Source: Cytobacillus depressus
GTDB lineage: Bacteria; Bacillota; Bacilli; Bacillales; Cytobacillaceae
Length of the DNA: 64,000 nt
Assembly: GCF_008923245.1 (NCBI RefSeq)
Contig: NZ_WBOS01000014.1
Span: forward strand, 1-64,000
Direction: 5' to 3'
Position numbers and translations under genes: made by a program. The notes under the pieces were generated by a model, which worked only from the letters and a program-made list of their open reading frames with translations, made no database searches and was not told the origin of the DNA. Shown one piece after another: positions 43,251 to 52,624 of this stretch (its first letter is position 1; the number at the start of each line of letters is the position of its first letter).

Positions 43251-45470
43251 TTGCAATTAAACAGTAGCAAGGAAAAGCTAAAGGGAAAAATAAACAACCA
43301 TCTTCGGAATGTGACAAGGCAACTTATTACATTTGATACATTAGAAGAAACATTGAATTACTTGTTAGAATCCTTTTACATGGGGTTTACGTGTGATTTA
43401 GTGGGGATCATTCTGAAAGAAGAAGGAAGACTTGTACCAAAGGCATGGATTGGTGATCAATTTAATATTGACTCGACATTAAATTTGGAAATTAGCAAGT
43501 GTGCACCAAATTTACTTGAAGACGCTCTTTGGTGGCCAAATGACAAGCAGGAAGACCATTGTGATTTTCGAGAAGGATTAAAAAAAGAGCAATTATCTAC
43601 TTGGTTTACTGTACCCTTGAGAAATAACAACAATAGCTTCGGTCTGTGTGTAATTGGGTTCCGTGACTTTGTTCCCCTTGTCCTAGAAGCAGAACAAATC
43701 TTTGCTGAGTTTGGACATGATGTAGCGATCGCCATGGATTTAGCAAAAGATAAGGAAAAACAAAAAAGAAAAATAAAAGGAATAGAGTGGATTAAAGAGA
43801 ATATTTTTCCCGGTTCCTCAATCGAACAAGTAATCGAAAAAGTGATTGAACGAGCTGTAAAGGGGACACCGGCTAATGGGGCATGCATTTATTTATACGA
43901 TGAGGTGAATCATTGCTTTGTCATAAACCCGCCCGTTTACGGTACCATTCATTATTCGGATAAAATTGAGATAAATACAGAGCAAACAATTATTAACTAT
44001 TTTCAGTTTGTTGAAAAAGCGGGAGGAAAAGAGTTAACAGTTCCCTTAAATATTAACCTAAAGACAATTGGGGTGCTATATGTAACAACAGATAAGGATC
44101 GTTTATTTTCTGAAGAGGACTTAGAGTTTTTTAAATTTTTATCTGACTTTGTTTCTATGCAAATTGAAAATGCTCGGCTTTATAGATATGAATTTGAAAG
44201 TAAAAAAAGATTGGAGACACTTTTAGAAAATCATCAGGAACTAGTCAAAAAAACAGTAGAAGGGAAAGATCTCTATTCTATTACTAAAACAATAAGTGCA
44301 ATGCTTGATTGTTCAATACTCCTCTACGATCGATTCTTAAGGCCTCTCACCTCCTACTATAAAGAGGAAGAATTACACCTCTCTAGTCATTATGAAAGTA
44401 AGGTTCTCGAGAAAAAGGCACAAATTACTCAGCATAAGACGCGAGAGTTCTGGATTGACGACCAAAATGCTTCTCTTTCCGCCTGGCCAATCGTTAGCGG
44501 GACAGATCTACTAGGCTATTTAGTTGTTTGCATAGAGCAGAAAAAAGTAGATCGTGTACTTCGTTTAACGATGGATTATGCTTTAAATGTTTTTGCGATT
44601 GAATTTATTAAACAAAAGCTTGTTTTGGATGCAAAGGAACAAGTCAAAGAAAGTTTTGTTAATCAGCTTTTTTCTGAGTCTATCGAAAATCAAGAAAAGA
44701 TTATTCAATATGCAACCCTTATCAATTGGAATATTTTAGAGTCGCATCGGGTTGCGGTATTATCGTTTGAAATTGGCCATGAAAAAAATAATGAACCGAA
44801 TTTAGTAGTAGTAGAAGGTTATAAATCATGGCTTTGGGATCAACTCAAAACGAACCTAAACTTACATTATTCCAATATTATCTATACCCGTAAAGGGAAT
44901 GAATTTATTCTAATTATGAGAATAGCAGATGAGAAAAAAAACTCTACTGAATTCTGGGCAAAACTATTCCAGCGGATTAAAGAGCTAGTGAAGAAGGAAA
45001 GTCCTTTAACCAAAATTTATTTAGGAATAGGGGATCCTACTCATAATATCCCAGATTACTATTTTTGCTATGTAAAAGCAGTAAAAGCTAAAAATGTTGT
45101 TTCCCATCGTTATTATGATGGAGGCTACTCTTTTTATGATGATTTAGGTTCCTATACAATTTTAAATAATACGAATGACCCTTTAGCTGCCAAATTATTT
45201 GTGAAAAAGAATTTATCCCCTTTATTAAGATACTCGGAAACAAATAATATTGATCTCTTCTCAACGTTAGAGGTGTTCTTAAAGCATAATGGAAACTATA
45301 GAGAATCTTCTAAAGAACTATACATTCACCGAAGTACGCTAGAATATCGGATTGAGCGTATTTCTGAATTATTAAACATCAATATAAATGATGCTGAGAC
45401 AAGGTTTGAGCTGATGATGGCTTTTAAATTATATAATCTTTTTGACTTTAGCAGAAAGCAATTGCTGTAA
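43251..45470 (+). CDS. PucR-family transcription activator with GAF domains
   Basis: 739 aa. GAF-like domains at about 20-170 and 185-315, a middle region with a further sensor-like segment (345-460), then the PucR C-terminal helix-turn-helix (about 665-735): FLKHNGNYRESSKELYIHRS followed by TLEYRIERISELL. Proteins of this type activate catabolic operons in response to small ligands. It follows the beta-oxidation/Liv operon directly, so that operon is the likely target. The TTG start depends on AAAGGGG at 43236-43242, which a hairpin can sequester. Confidence 0.83.
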   Translation: MQLNSSKEKLKGKINNHLRNVTRQLITFDTLEETLNYLLESFYMGFTCDLVGIILKEEGRLVPKAWIGDQFNIDSTLNLEISKCAPNLLEDALWWPNDKQEDHCDFREGLKKEQLSTWFTVPLRNNNNSFGLCVIGFRDFVPLVLEAEQIFAEFGHDVAIAMDLAKDKEKQKRKIKGIEWIKENIFPGSSIEQVIEKVIERAVKGTPANGACIYLYDEVNHCFVINPPVYGTIHYSDKIEINTEQTIINYFQFVEKAGGKELTVPLNINLKTIGVLYVTTDKDRLFSEEDLEFFKFLSDFVSMQIENARLYRYEFESKKRLETLLENHQELVKKTVEGKDLYSITKTISAMLDCSILLYDRFLRPLTSYYKEEELHLSSHYESKVLEKKAQITQHKTREFWIDDQNASLSAWPIVSGTDLLGYLVVCIEQKKVDRVLRLTMDYALNVFAIEFIKQKLVLDAKEQVKESFVNQLFSESIENQEKIIQYATLINWNILESHRVAVLSFEIGHEKNNEPNLVVVEGYKSWLWDQLKTNLNLHYSNIIYTRKGNEFILIMRIADEKKNSTEFWAKLFQRIKELVKKESPLTKIYLGIGDPTHNIPDYYFCYVKAVKAKNVVSHRYYDGGYSFYDDLGSYTILNNTNDPLAAKLFVKKNLSPLLRYSETNNIDLFSTLEVFLKHNGNYRESSKELYIHRSTLEYRIERISELLNININDAETRFELMMAFKLYNLFDFSRKQLL

Positions 45471-45555
45471 ATTTGATCCTTCTTTAATGGGTCCATGTTA
45501 AATAAGGATTAGATTGTATAATTCAGCCAATTGAAATATGTAAAAGGAGTTACAC

Positions 45556-46356
45556 ATGATTGAAATAAATTCTTATGGTAATGTCACGAGTTTAAAGGGC
45601 TTTGTGAAATATAAAGATATTTCTTTACCTATACATCTTTTCTTTGCTGATCATATGTTGATTGATACGGGTCCCTTTTCTTTGTTACCCGATTTGATCC
45701 CATTTTTTCAGCGGGAGTCTTTTGATTTCGTTGCGTTGACACATGTTCATGAGGACCATACTGGAAATGCAAACTGGATCCAAGAAAATAAAGAAGTTCC
45801 TATTTATATTCATCCAATGTCCGTGGATGAATGTTTACATGTGAAAGAATATCACCCATTTCGTCAAGGGTTCTGGGGGATTAGAGAGGGCTTTACCGCT
45901 CAGCCTCTTAAGGAATCCCTCCATTCACGAAAAGATAAATGGAGGGTAGTCCATACACCTGGGCATTCAAACGACCATATGGTTTTTTTAAACACTTCAA
46001 CTGGCATTTTATTTTCTGGAGATTTATTAGTAGGAGTGAAACCAAAGGGAATACTGCCTGATGAATCTATTGCAAAAACAATAGAATCTCTTAATACTGT
46101 GCTCAGTCTTGATTTTCAAGAAATGTTTTGCGCTCATTCCGGATATTTCCCAAATGGAAAGATATTACTAAAGGAGAAAAAAGAATGGCTGGGGAATCTT
46201 CAAGCGGATATCCTTCATCTTTATAAGCAGGGGCTATCGGTCCCTGAAATTAACCAAAAGCTATTTCCATCCACTCAGCCCCTTATTTCGGTATCAGAGA
46301 ATGAGTGGGACTCAATTCATATTATAAACAATGTATTAAAAAGCAGCTTTGAATAG
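45556..46356 (+). CDS. MBL-fold metallo-hydrolase
   Basis: 266 aa. Metal motif THVHEDHTGN (HxHxDH) at about 75-85, then VHTPGHSNDHMVF, FSGDLLVG and CAHSGYFPNG. A glyoxalase II/thioesterase-type hydrolase is the broad class; in this setting an acyl-CoA thioesterase or lactonase is possible. ATG 45556 follows AAGGAG. The terminator hairpin begins within its last codons. Confidence 0.82.
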   Translation: MIEINSYGNVTSLKGFVKYKDISLPIHLFFADHMLIDTGPFSLLPDLIPFFQRESFDFVALTHVHEDHTGNANWIQENKEVPIYIHPMSVDECLHVKEYHPFRQGFWGIREGFTAQPLKESLHSRKDKWRVVHTPGHSNDHMVFLNTSTGILFSGDLLVGVKPKGILPDESIAKTIESLNTVLSLDFQEMFCAHSGYFPNGKILLKEKKEWLGNLQADILHLYKQGLSVPEINQKLFPSTQPLISVSENEWDSIHIINNVLKSSFE

Positions 46357-46366
46357 CTGCTTTTTG
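46338..46366 (+). terminator. Terminator of the MBL-fold gene
   Basis: Perfect stem AAAAAGCAGCT (46338-46348) with AGCTGCTTTTT (46355-46365); the stop codon lies in the loop. Confidence 0.85.
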
Positions 46367-46812
46367 TTTGCTTTAGAATTCAATTGATAATTATTAACTC
46401 ATAATATATTCAATTCTGAAAAGGTAAAGTAGCATACTATGGCTTAGCAAAAAAAGCTTTTAGAGTATATTGCTTTATTCTAGATTATGGAGAAACAAGT
46501 TCCTCGGATCTGAATTGCTGACAAGTTAAGTCAATTTTGTTAGATATTTATTAGGTAATATTAAAAAGAGGTAGAGGGAAAAATAAAAATAACTAAAAAT
46601 AATGAATTATCTAAAAATATATTGACATTCATTCGATTTATCTTGTATTATTGTATACAATTCTTCATCTCTCATATTTGAACTTAATGTCGAAAATTAG
46701 GTCCGTACCTACAATTCTAGGAAATTCTTAATCAAGATAATTAATAGTACTTTGGCACTGTGTTCTTAAAAGCCCTAACATTTTTAGGTTTTTACTCGGA
46801 GGGTGAAGGTTT
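46367..46812. other. Intergenic region before the CoA-transferase gene
   Basis: 446 nt with no gene. AT-rich and featureless to about 46580, then a conserved block AATAATGAATTATC (about 46596-46610), the promoter and operator at 46622-46661, and a leader of about 150 nt to the CaiB start. Confidence 0.5.
46622..46661 (+). promoter_or_regulatory. Promoter P1 with GntR operator, site E
   Basis: -35 TTGACA (46622-46627), -10 candidate TATTAT (46646-46651) and palindrome ATTGTATACAAT (46650-46661) overlapping its end. Binding would block RNA polymerase. The upstream block AATAATGAATTATC recurs at promoter P2. Confidence 0.7.
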
Positions 46813-48105
46813 ATGTATTTATACGGGGGTGAAGTAATGAACTTTTCAGACACAGCATCTACCAATTTTTTGCCGCCGCTTCATGGAATTCGAATAGTAG
46901 ACTTATCCCAAATTGGAGCAGGCCCGTATGGAACTTCTATGCTTGGGGATATGGGGGCGGACGTCGTAAAAGTTGAATCGCTGGAAGGGGAGAGTTTTAG
47001 GTACATTGACAATCTCTTTGGACATGGAGACAGCGCTTACTTTTATGGGGTAAATCGAAGCAAGCGTTCGCTGACTTTAGATTTAAAAAGTATAGAAGGT
47101 CAAGAAGTTCTTCAAAAGATGGTCCGCAATGCTGATGTATTTGTAGTCAGCTTTAAACCTGATACCGTTGATCGTTTAGGGATTGGGTACGAAAAACTTG
47201 CACAGCTTAACGACCAGCTCATTTACTGCCAAATTACAGCATTCGGTGAAACCGGACCCAGAGCCCATCAGCCTGGAATGGATATATTAGGTCAAGCACT
47301 AGGGGGGATCATGGGTTTAACAGGTGAAAAAGATGGACCACCAATTAAAGCTGGAGTTCCAATTGCAGACTTTCTAGCGTCTTTCTCTCTTGGCTTTTCG
47401 GTAAGTGCTGCGCTACGCGCTCGTGATCTAAATGGACGAGGACAGAAAATCAGTTTGAATTTACTTGATGGTCAGGTCGCTATCTTAGCTAATATCTTAA
47501 CCCACTATCAGCGGACAATGATTCCAGTTCGGCCAGAAGGCGGCGGGCACCCGCAATTAGTACCATATCAGCCATTTCAAGATATCAATGGAGACTATTT
47601 CATCTTAGCGTGCCTAAACGATGGGTTCTGGAGCCGGCTTACTGATGTTATTGGCAAACCGGAGTGGACAGATGATCCAAGATATGCAAGTAATCCGGAT
47701 CGGGTTAAGAATCGTCAAGAGCTGATTGCCATCCTATCTGAAATCTTTGCTCAGCAACCGGCATCTTATTGGTTGGAAAAACTAGATTCTGCTGGTGTTC
47801 CTTGTAGTCCAGTCAACCGATTAGAGGATGTTTTCACTGATCCTCAAGTTATCCACAATGAATCAATTATTACGCTTAAACATCCGAAACACGGAGAATA
47901 TCCCGTACCAAACATTCCGATCCGTATGCATGGGACACCAGCTCAGCCTCGCGGATACGCACCACGTCTTGGTGAACATAGCCGTGAGATATTGGCAGAC
48001 TATGGCTTTGCGGCTAAAGAAATTGATAATCTTATTAGTAAGGGTGTTGTAACAGAGTTTGAAGATAAGCTAGTGAGTACTGGAACTTCGAAGGCGAAAG
48101 ATTAA
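46813..48105 (+). CDS. CaiB/BaiF family (type III) CoA-transferase
   Basis: 430 aa. N-terminal IRIVDLSQIGAGPYGTSMLG and ADVVKVESLEG; GVNRSKRSLTLDLKS; catalytic Asp expected in HQPGMDILGQALGGIMGL; C-terminal domain with the SPVNRLEDVFTDPQV segment. It moves CoA from one acyl-CoA to another acid without ATP. ATG 46813 (GGAGGG 9 nt upstream) or ATG 46837 (GGGGGTG upstream) could both serve. It is first in the set with the crotonase-ligase fusion, so it may recycle CoA from the product to fresh substrate. Confidence 0.88.
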   Translation: MYLYGGEVMNFSDTASTNFLPPLHGIRIVDLSQIGAGPYGTSMLGDMGADVVKVESLEGESFRYIDNLFGHGDSAYFYGVNRSKRSLTLDLKSIEGQEVLQKMVRNADVFVVSFKPDTVDRLGIGYEKLAQLNDQLIYCQITAFGETGPRAHQPGMDILGQALGGIMGLTGEKDGPPIKAGVPIADFLASFSLGFSVSAALRARDLNGRGQKISLNLLDGQVAILANILTHYQRTMIPVRPEGGGHPQLVPYQPFQDINGDYFILACLNDGFWSRLTDVIGKPEWTDDPRYASNPDRVKNRQELIAILSEIFAQQPASYWLEKLDSAGVPCSPVNRLEDVFTDPQVIHNESIITLKHPKHGEYPVPNIPIRMHGTPAQPRGYAPRLGEHSREILADYGFAAKEIDNLISKGVVTEFEDKLVSTGTSKAKD

Positions 48106-48263
48106 GCTTTTAGTAATAGAGGTATAAACAGGAACAGTTATTCGTGTAAGTGTTGATTATATCTGTGTCTTTTTATTTGGGTATTATTCCCTCTTTATAA
48201 AAACTCCACATTTGAACTTTTACATTTCAATTAAAAAAGAGTGTACTGAAAGGAGAAAGAAAA

Positions 48264-50798
48264 ATGGAGCTCAAGGTGACGAAGTTTGAGTTACGAGAGG
48301 ATGGAATTGCTACAGTCTGGTTACACCGACCAGGTCGCGGAAACTCATGGACGAACCGAATGAATGCGGAGTATCGGTGGATTATGTCGACTCTTGATGC
48401 TAATCCAGAAGTTCGAGCGGTAGTTGTAACTGGAACTGGAAATCAATTTTGCGTAGGAGCAGACACGAAAGCACTTGACTTCTATACAGAAACAGATGAG
48501 GTCTATAAGGAAACGGTTAAGAATGCTGAATATGCATTGCCTGGATACGGGGTAAACCCACAGTTCGATAATGATTTGGTTTGGCATTGGGGGCTGCGTG
48601 TTCCTGTAATTGCAGCGATTAATGGGGCTTGCGCCGGTATTGCTGTTGCCATCGCAAACTTTTGCGATTTACGCTATGCTGCATCGGGGGCGAAGTTCAC
48701 CACTGCTACACCGCGGTTAGGGTTACCGGCTGAATATGGATTGGCCTGGACGTTGCCACGTATGGTTGGAGTCACAAATGCTGCCGAAATTTTATTTACG
48801 GGGAAAATTTTTACTTCTGAAGAAATGTTCCGTATTGGATTTTTAAATGGTGTCTTTCCAGCAGGTGATGAATTCCTTGATAAGGTCTATGAAGTTGCGA
48901 AGTATATTGCGACAAAAGTATCACCTACTGCTGCCACTGTAACAAAACGACAACTCTACTCAGACCTATTAAGGCAAGAGGTCGGCACTTCAATAGAAGA
49001 TTCAAAAGGATATATTGGCGCTTTAATGCGTAAACCAGATTTCACAGAAGGGGTAGCCGCCATGGCTGAGAAACGCCAGCCGCGGTTCGGTCCACGCGAA
49101 GAACTTCCTCCGCTTGAACAAATCCTTGAGGATGAAAAAGCTCAGTTATCAAAAGTCGATCCTGCAAGTTCGAAATGGGAGAATAATCGTTGGAGCAGGG
49201 AGACTACCGAGGAGCTCGTTAATGGACGGAAATTACGAGTGTACGCTAAAAGACCGCGCACTGTCGCTGAATTTCTAGTTGATGCTCGCAGATGGAGTGA
49301 TAGGACACACGTGATACAGGGAGATGTTCGCCTGACATTTGCCGATCATGAGAAAGCGGTTGCACGTGTTGCAAATTGGATGGGAAAATTCGGAATTAAG
49401 GAAGGATCACGTGTTGCTATGCTTGCGCGAAATCGGTTGGAGTGTTCGATTGCTTTTTGGGCTTCACACTGTCTTGGCGCAGTCGTAGTCCTTGGTAATC
49501 CGTGGTGGAGTGAAGCAGAGGTGCACAGGGCACTGGAACTTTCAAACCCGGAGATGGTGTTATGTGACAAAGAAACCGTAAAGCTTCTACCAAACGGCAT
49601 GATTGGTATATTGGTCGAGGATCTTACTGACCTGCTTGAGGGAACTGACGCGCCGCCGCTTCCGCAGCCAATGGTAGACGAGGATGCACCTGCACTTGTA
49701 GCGTTCACGTCAGGTACGACGGGTTCAGCCAAAGGCGTGATCTTATCCCAGCGGTCGATCGTAAATAACATCCAGAACATGCTTGTTGCACAGAATCGTT
49801 TGCCAAGTGAAATGGATCCATCACGGTCGCAAAGAGTTACTTTGCTTACATTGCCGTTGTTCCATGGGGCCGGTATTCAAGTGCTCACTGCATCACTGCT
49901 TACTGGTGCAAAACTTGTCTACCAAGCAGGACGCTTCAATGTAACTGAGGTAATGAGTCTAATAGAAAAAGAGAAGATTACTACTTGGGGTGCGGTTCCG
50001 ACAATGGTTATCCGCTTGATGAATCACCAAGATTTCACCAATTATGACTTAACAAGTTTAACTTCTATACAAGTTGGCGGTTCGGCTGCTGATGCTGATT
50101 TCCGCCGCCAAGTGAACGAAGCATTTCCTTCGTTAAAATCAGGTGGTACGGGCTCATTGTATGGCCTTCAAGAGGGCGGGGGATTACTTGCAATGGCAAG
50201 CTCAAAGGAGCTAAAGGATCGGCATGGCTGCGTCGGCAAACTATTACCAGTCGTTGATGTAAAGATTCTCGACCCTGATGAAGAGGGGAATGGCGAAATA
50301 CTAGTGCAAACTCCTGGAATGATGAGCGGCTACTTAGGGAATGAAGAATCGCCGATTGATGAAGACGGTTTATTGCATTCTGGTGACGTAGGCCACGTTA
50401 GCGAGGATGGCTATCTTTACCTTAGCGGCCGTAAAAAGGAAATCATTATTCGGGGAGGAGAGAACATCTCTAGTGCACAAGTTGAGCAAGTGCTGATGAG
50501 CTATGCGCCTGTCGCTGAGGTGTCGGTTGTTGGCTTGCCACACAAGGAAATGGGTGAGGAGGTCGGTGCAGTCATCGTCCTTCGTTGGGATGCTAAAGCT
50601 ACGATTGATGAGCTCTTGGAACATGCTAAAGACAATCTTGGACGCTTTCAATTGCCAACTAAATGGTGGATTCGTCGCACCCCGCTACCAACAAATGCTA
50701 TGGGGAAAGTCGTGCGTAAGGAAATTCAAAAGCTTTGGCTGGAACAAGGTGGCGAGAATATCGTTGAACTTGAAGAGGTTGGATCTAATAGAAACTAA
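48264..50798 (+). CDS. Fused crotonase - AMP-forming CoA ligase
   Basis: 844 aa, two enzymes in one chain. Residues about 1-275 are a crotonase (VVVTGTGNQFCVGADTKAL; PRLGLPAEYGLAWTLPRMVG). About 330-840 are an ANL ligase (ALVAFTSGTTGSAKGVILSQ; GLLHSGDVGHVSEDGYLYLS; GRKKEIIIRGGENISSAQVE; catalytic Lys in NAMGKVVRKEIQKL). In the crotonase the two usual catalytic Glu positions read Ala and Thr; a Glu in LPAEYG is the nearest acidic candidate. One polypeptide could activate an acid and act on its CoA ester. The stretch looks richer in G+C than its neighbours, suggesting transfer. ATG 48264 follows AAAGGAG. Confidence 0.85.
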   Translation: MELKVTKFELREDGIATVWLHRPGRGNSWTNRMNAEYRWIMSTLDANPEVRAVVVTGTGNQFCVGADTKALDFYTETDEVYKETVKNAEYALPGYGVNPQFDNDLVWHWGLRVPVIAAINGACAGIAVAIANFCDLRYAASGAKFTTATPRLGLPAEYGLAWTLPRMVGVTNAAEILFTGKIFTSEEMFRIGFLNGVFPAGDEFLDKVYEVAKYIATKVSPTAATVTKRQLYSDLLRQEVGTSIEDSKGYIGALMRKPDFTEGVAAMAEKRQPRFGPREELPPLEQILEDEKAQLSKVDPASSKWENNRWSRETTEELVNGRKLRVYAKRPRTVAEFLVDARRWSDRTHVIQGDVRLTFADHEKAVARVANWMGKFGIKEGSRVAMLARNRLECSIAFWASHCLGAVVVLGNPWWSEAEVHRALELSNPEMVLCDKETVKLLPNGMIGILVEDLTDLLEGTDAPPLPQPMVDEDAPALVAFTSGTTGSAKGVILSQRSIVNNIQNMLVAQNRLPSEMDPSRSQRVTLLTLPLFHGAGIQVLTASLLTGAKLVYQAGRFNVTEVMSLIEKEKITTWGAVPTMVIRLMNHQDFTNYDLTSLTSIQVGGSAADADFRRQVNEAFPSLKSGGTGSLYGLQEGGGLLAMASSKELKDRHGCVGKLLPVVDVKILDPDEEGNGEILVQTPGMMSGYLGNEESPIDEDGLLHSGDVGHVSEDGYLYLSGRKKEIIIRGGENISSAQVEQVLMSYAPVAEVSVVGLPHKEMGEEVGAVIVLRWDAKATIDELLEHAKDNLGRFQLPTKWWIRRTPLPTNAMGKVVRKEIQKLWLEQGGENIVELEEVGSNRN

Positions 50799-50940
50799 AA
50801 GACTAGCAGGAAAGGAAACAATATTGGTCGAAAAACAGTGAGTACTAGGCTACTAAAGTAAAAAGAAATTGTATTCATTTTAAAAATGAAAAACATCAAT
50901 GGAGATTAAAGAAATGAATTTTATGTAAAGGGGTGCTTTT

Positions 50941-52413
50941 ATGCGGAAAAACATTAAACATTTTATTAATGGGGAATGGGTTCCATCTACTGGTTCAAAA
51001 ACCCTTGATGTTATGAACCCGGCATCTGAAGAAGTAATGGGCCAAATTAGTGCGGGAACAAAAGAGGATTTGGATAAAGCGGTTTCAGCAGCAAAAAATG
51101 TCTTCCCCGCCTTTTCTTTAACAACTAGGGGGGAGCGTATTCATTTACTAAATCGAATCGCTGAGGAATATGAAAAGCGAAAGAACGATCTCATTGAAGT
51201 AATTACAGAGGAACTAGGCGCCCCGCTTTCATTGAGTGAATCCCTTCATTACAACATTGGATTATTTCACTTTCGGCAAGCGTCAAAGGATTTGGAGAAC
51301 TTTGAATTTAGTGAAAGAATTGGAGATACATTAGTACGCAAAGAGCCAATTGGTGTAAGCGGTCTCATAACACCGTGGAATGCTCCAACCATTCAAGCCA
51401 CTACAAAAATTGCTTGCGCATTCGCAGCCGGTAGCACCGTCGTATTAAAGCCAGCTTCAATTGCACCATTTAGTGCAATAATTCTTGCAGAAATTATGCA
51501 GTCTGCAGGCGTACCAAAAGGTGTTTTTAACCTTGTAAATGGCTCAGGAGAAGTAGTTGGAAATGGAATTAGTTCCCACCCTGATGTTGATTTTGTGTCA
51601 TTTACCGGCTCCAATCCTGTAGGACAAACAATCCTTGAAAAAGCAGCTAAAACAATTAAAAAAGTAGCGCTTGAACTCGGAGGGAAGTCCCCGCTTGTTA
51701 TACTTGATGATTATGATATGAAAAAGGCAGCGAAAATTGCCGTTTCTAGAGTGTTGAATAATTCTGGTCAAATGTGTACATCACCATCTAGAACCCTTAT
51801 TTCAGCAAACAAACATGATGAATTCATCGAAGCTGTGAAAGACGTTTTGCCTGAATTTAAAATTAGCGATCCGAAGGCCCCTAATACCTTCCTTGGCCCA
51901 GTAATTTCAGAGAATCAATACAAGCAAATACAATGGTTTATTGAAAAAGGAATCGAAGAAGGAGCAACACTTGTTGCTGGTGGAACAGGTAAACCTGAAG
52001 GATTAGAAAGAGGATATTATGTCAAGCCAACGGTCTTTACGAATGTAAAAAATAATATGACCATCGCAAAAGAAGAAATCTTTGGACCGGTTATGTCCAT
52101 TCTAACCTATGAAAACATTGATGAAGCGATTGAAATTGCCAATGATACCGTATATGGGTTAGCTGGCTATGTCGTTGGAGAGGACAGCGAAACTTTGGAG
52201 AAAGTCGCATCCTCGATACGTGCTGGACGTATATTAATTAATGAAGCAATGTCGGATTACGCAGCACCGTTCGGAGGTTATAAACAATCAGGAATTGGCC
52301 GCGAATGGGGCAAATACGGTATTGAGGAATACTTGGAAATCAAATCAATAGCGGGAATACCTGCAAAGAGCAAAAGTCATTCAGATCGCCTTGTCATCAC
52401 CAATAATAAATAA
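50941..52413 (+). CDS. Aldehyde dehydrogenase
   Basis: 490 aa, standard length. Catalytic Cys in NNSGQMCTSPSRTL, Glu in VALELGGKSPLV, NAD site FTGSNPVGQTI, C-terminal YAAPFGGYKQSGIGREWGKY. It oxidises an aldehyde to the acid with NAD(P)+. Being next to the crotonase-ligase fusion suggests either that it makes the acid the ligase activates, or that it oxidises an aldehyde released by a retro-aldol step. ATG 50941 follows AAAGGGGTG. Confidence 0.9.
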   Translation: MRKNIKHFINGEWVPSTGSKTLDVMNPASEEVMGQISAGTKEDLDKAVSAAKNVFPAFSLTTRGERIHLLNRIAEEYEKRKNDLIEVITEELGAPLSLSESLHYNIGLFHFRQASKDLENFEFSERIGDTLVRKEPIGVSGLITPWNAPTIQATTKIACAFAAGSTVVLKPASIAPFSAIILAEIMQSAGVPKGVFNLVNGSGEVVGNGISSHPDVDFVSFTGSNPVGQTILEKAAKTIKKVALELGGKSPLVILDDYDMKKAAKIAVSRVLNNSGQMCTSPSRTLISANKHDEFIEAVKDVLPEFKISDPKAPNTFLGPVISENQYKQIQWFIEKGIEEGATLVAGGTGKPEGLERGYYVKPTVFTNVKNNMTIAKEEIFGPVMSILTYENIDEAIEIANDTVYGLAGYVVGEDSETLEKVASSIRAGRILINEAMSDYAAPFGGYKQSGIGREWGKYGIEEYLEIKSIAGIPAKSKSHSDRLVITNNK

Positions 52414-52429
52414 AAGATTGAACGTTTTC

Positions 52430-52464
52430 ACCCCTTTGGAAGAGTGATCTGGAGGGGTATTTTT
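52430..52464 (+). terminator. Terminator after aldehyde dehydrogenase
   Basis: Stem ACCCCT (52430-52435) with AGGGGT (52453-52458), then ATTTTT. Confidence 0.65.
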
Positions 52465-52465
52465 G

Positions 52466-52498
52466 GGCTGATAAGAAAGAATAACTTTCTTATCAGCC
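52466..52498. repeat. Perfect 14-bp hairpin
   Basis: GGCTGATAAGAAAG (52466-52479) with its exact complement at 52485-52498, 5-nt loop AATAA, and no T-run. It sits between two terminators. Confidence 0.6.
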
Positions 52499-52522
52499 AT
52501 ACGTGCAACTGCGCCTCTGTCT

Positions 52523-52543
52523 TCGCCAATCGGCGAGTTTTCT
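52523..52543 (+). terminator. Third hairpin, terminator-like
   Basis: Stem TCGCC (52523-52527) with GGCGA (52532-52536), followed by GTTTTCTTT. Confidence 0.5.
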
Positions 52544-52624
52544 TTAAATGAAAATTGCATTCGATGAAAATAATCTACCAGTAAATAGAAACAAATATTC
52601 TAAAATGAGGGGATAGAAAATGAA

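Noticed and set aside
50503..50841. 112-codon plus-strand frame at the end of the fusion gene
   Set aside because: An out-of-frame shadow inside the ligase domain; no initiation signal.
48264..52413. Classical ferulate pathway (Fcs, Ech, vanillin dehydrogenase)
   Set aside because: The gene order looks similar, but the crotonase domain lacks the Glu that feruloyl-CoA hydratase-lyase needs and the aldehyde dehydrogenase is generic, so the specific assignment was not made.
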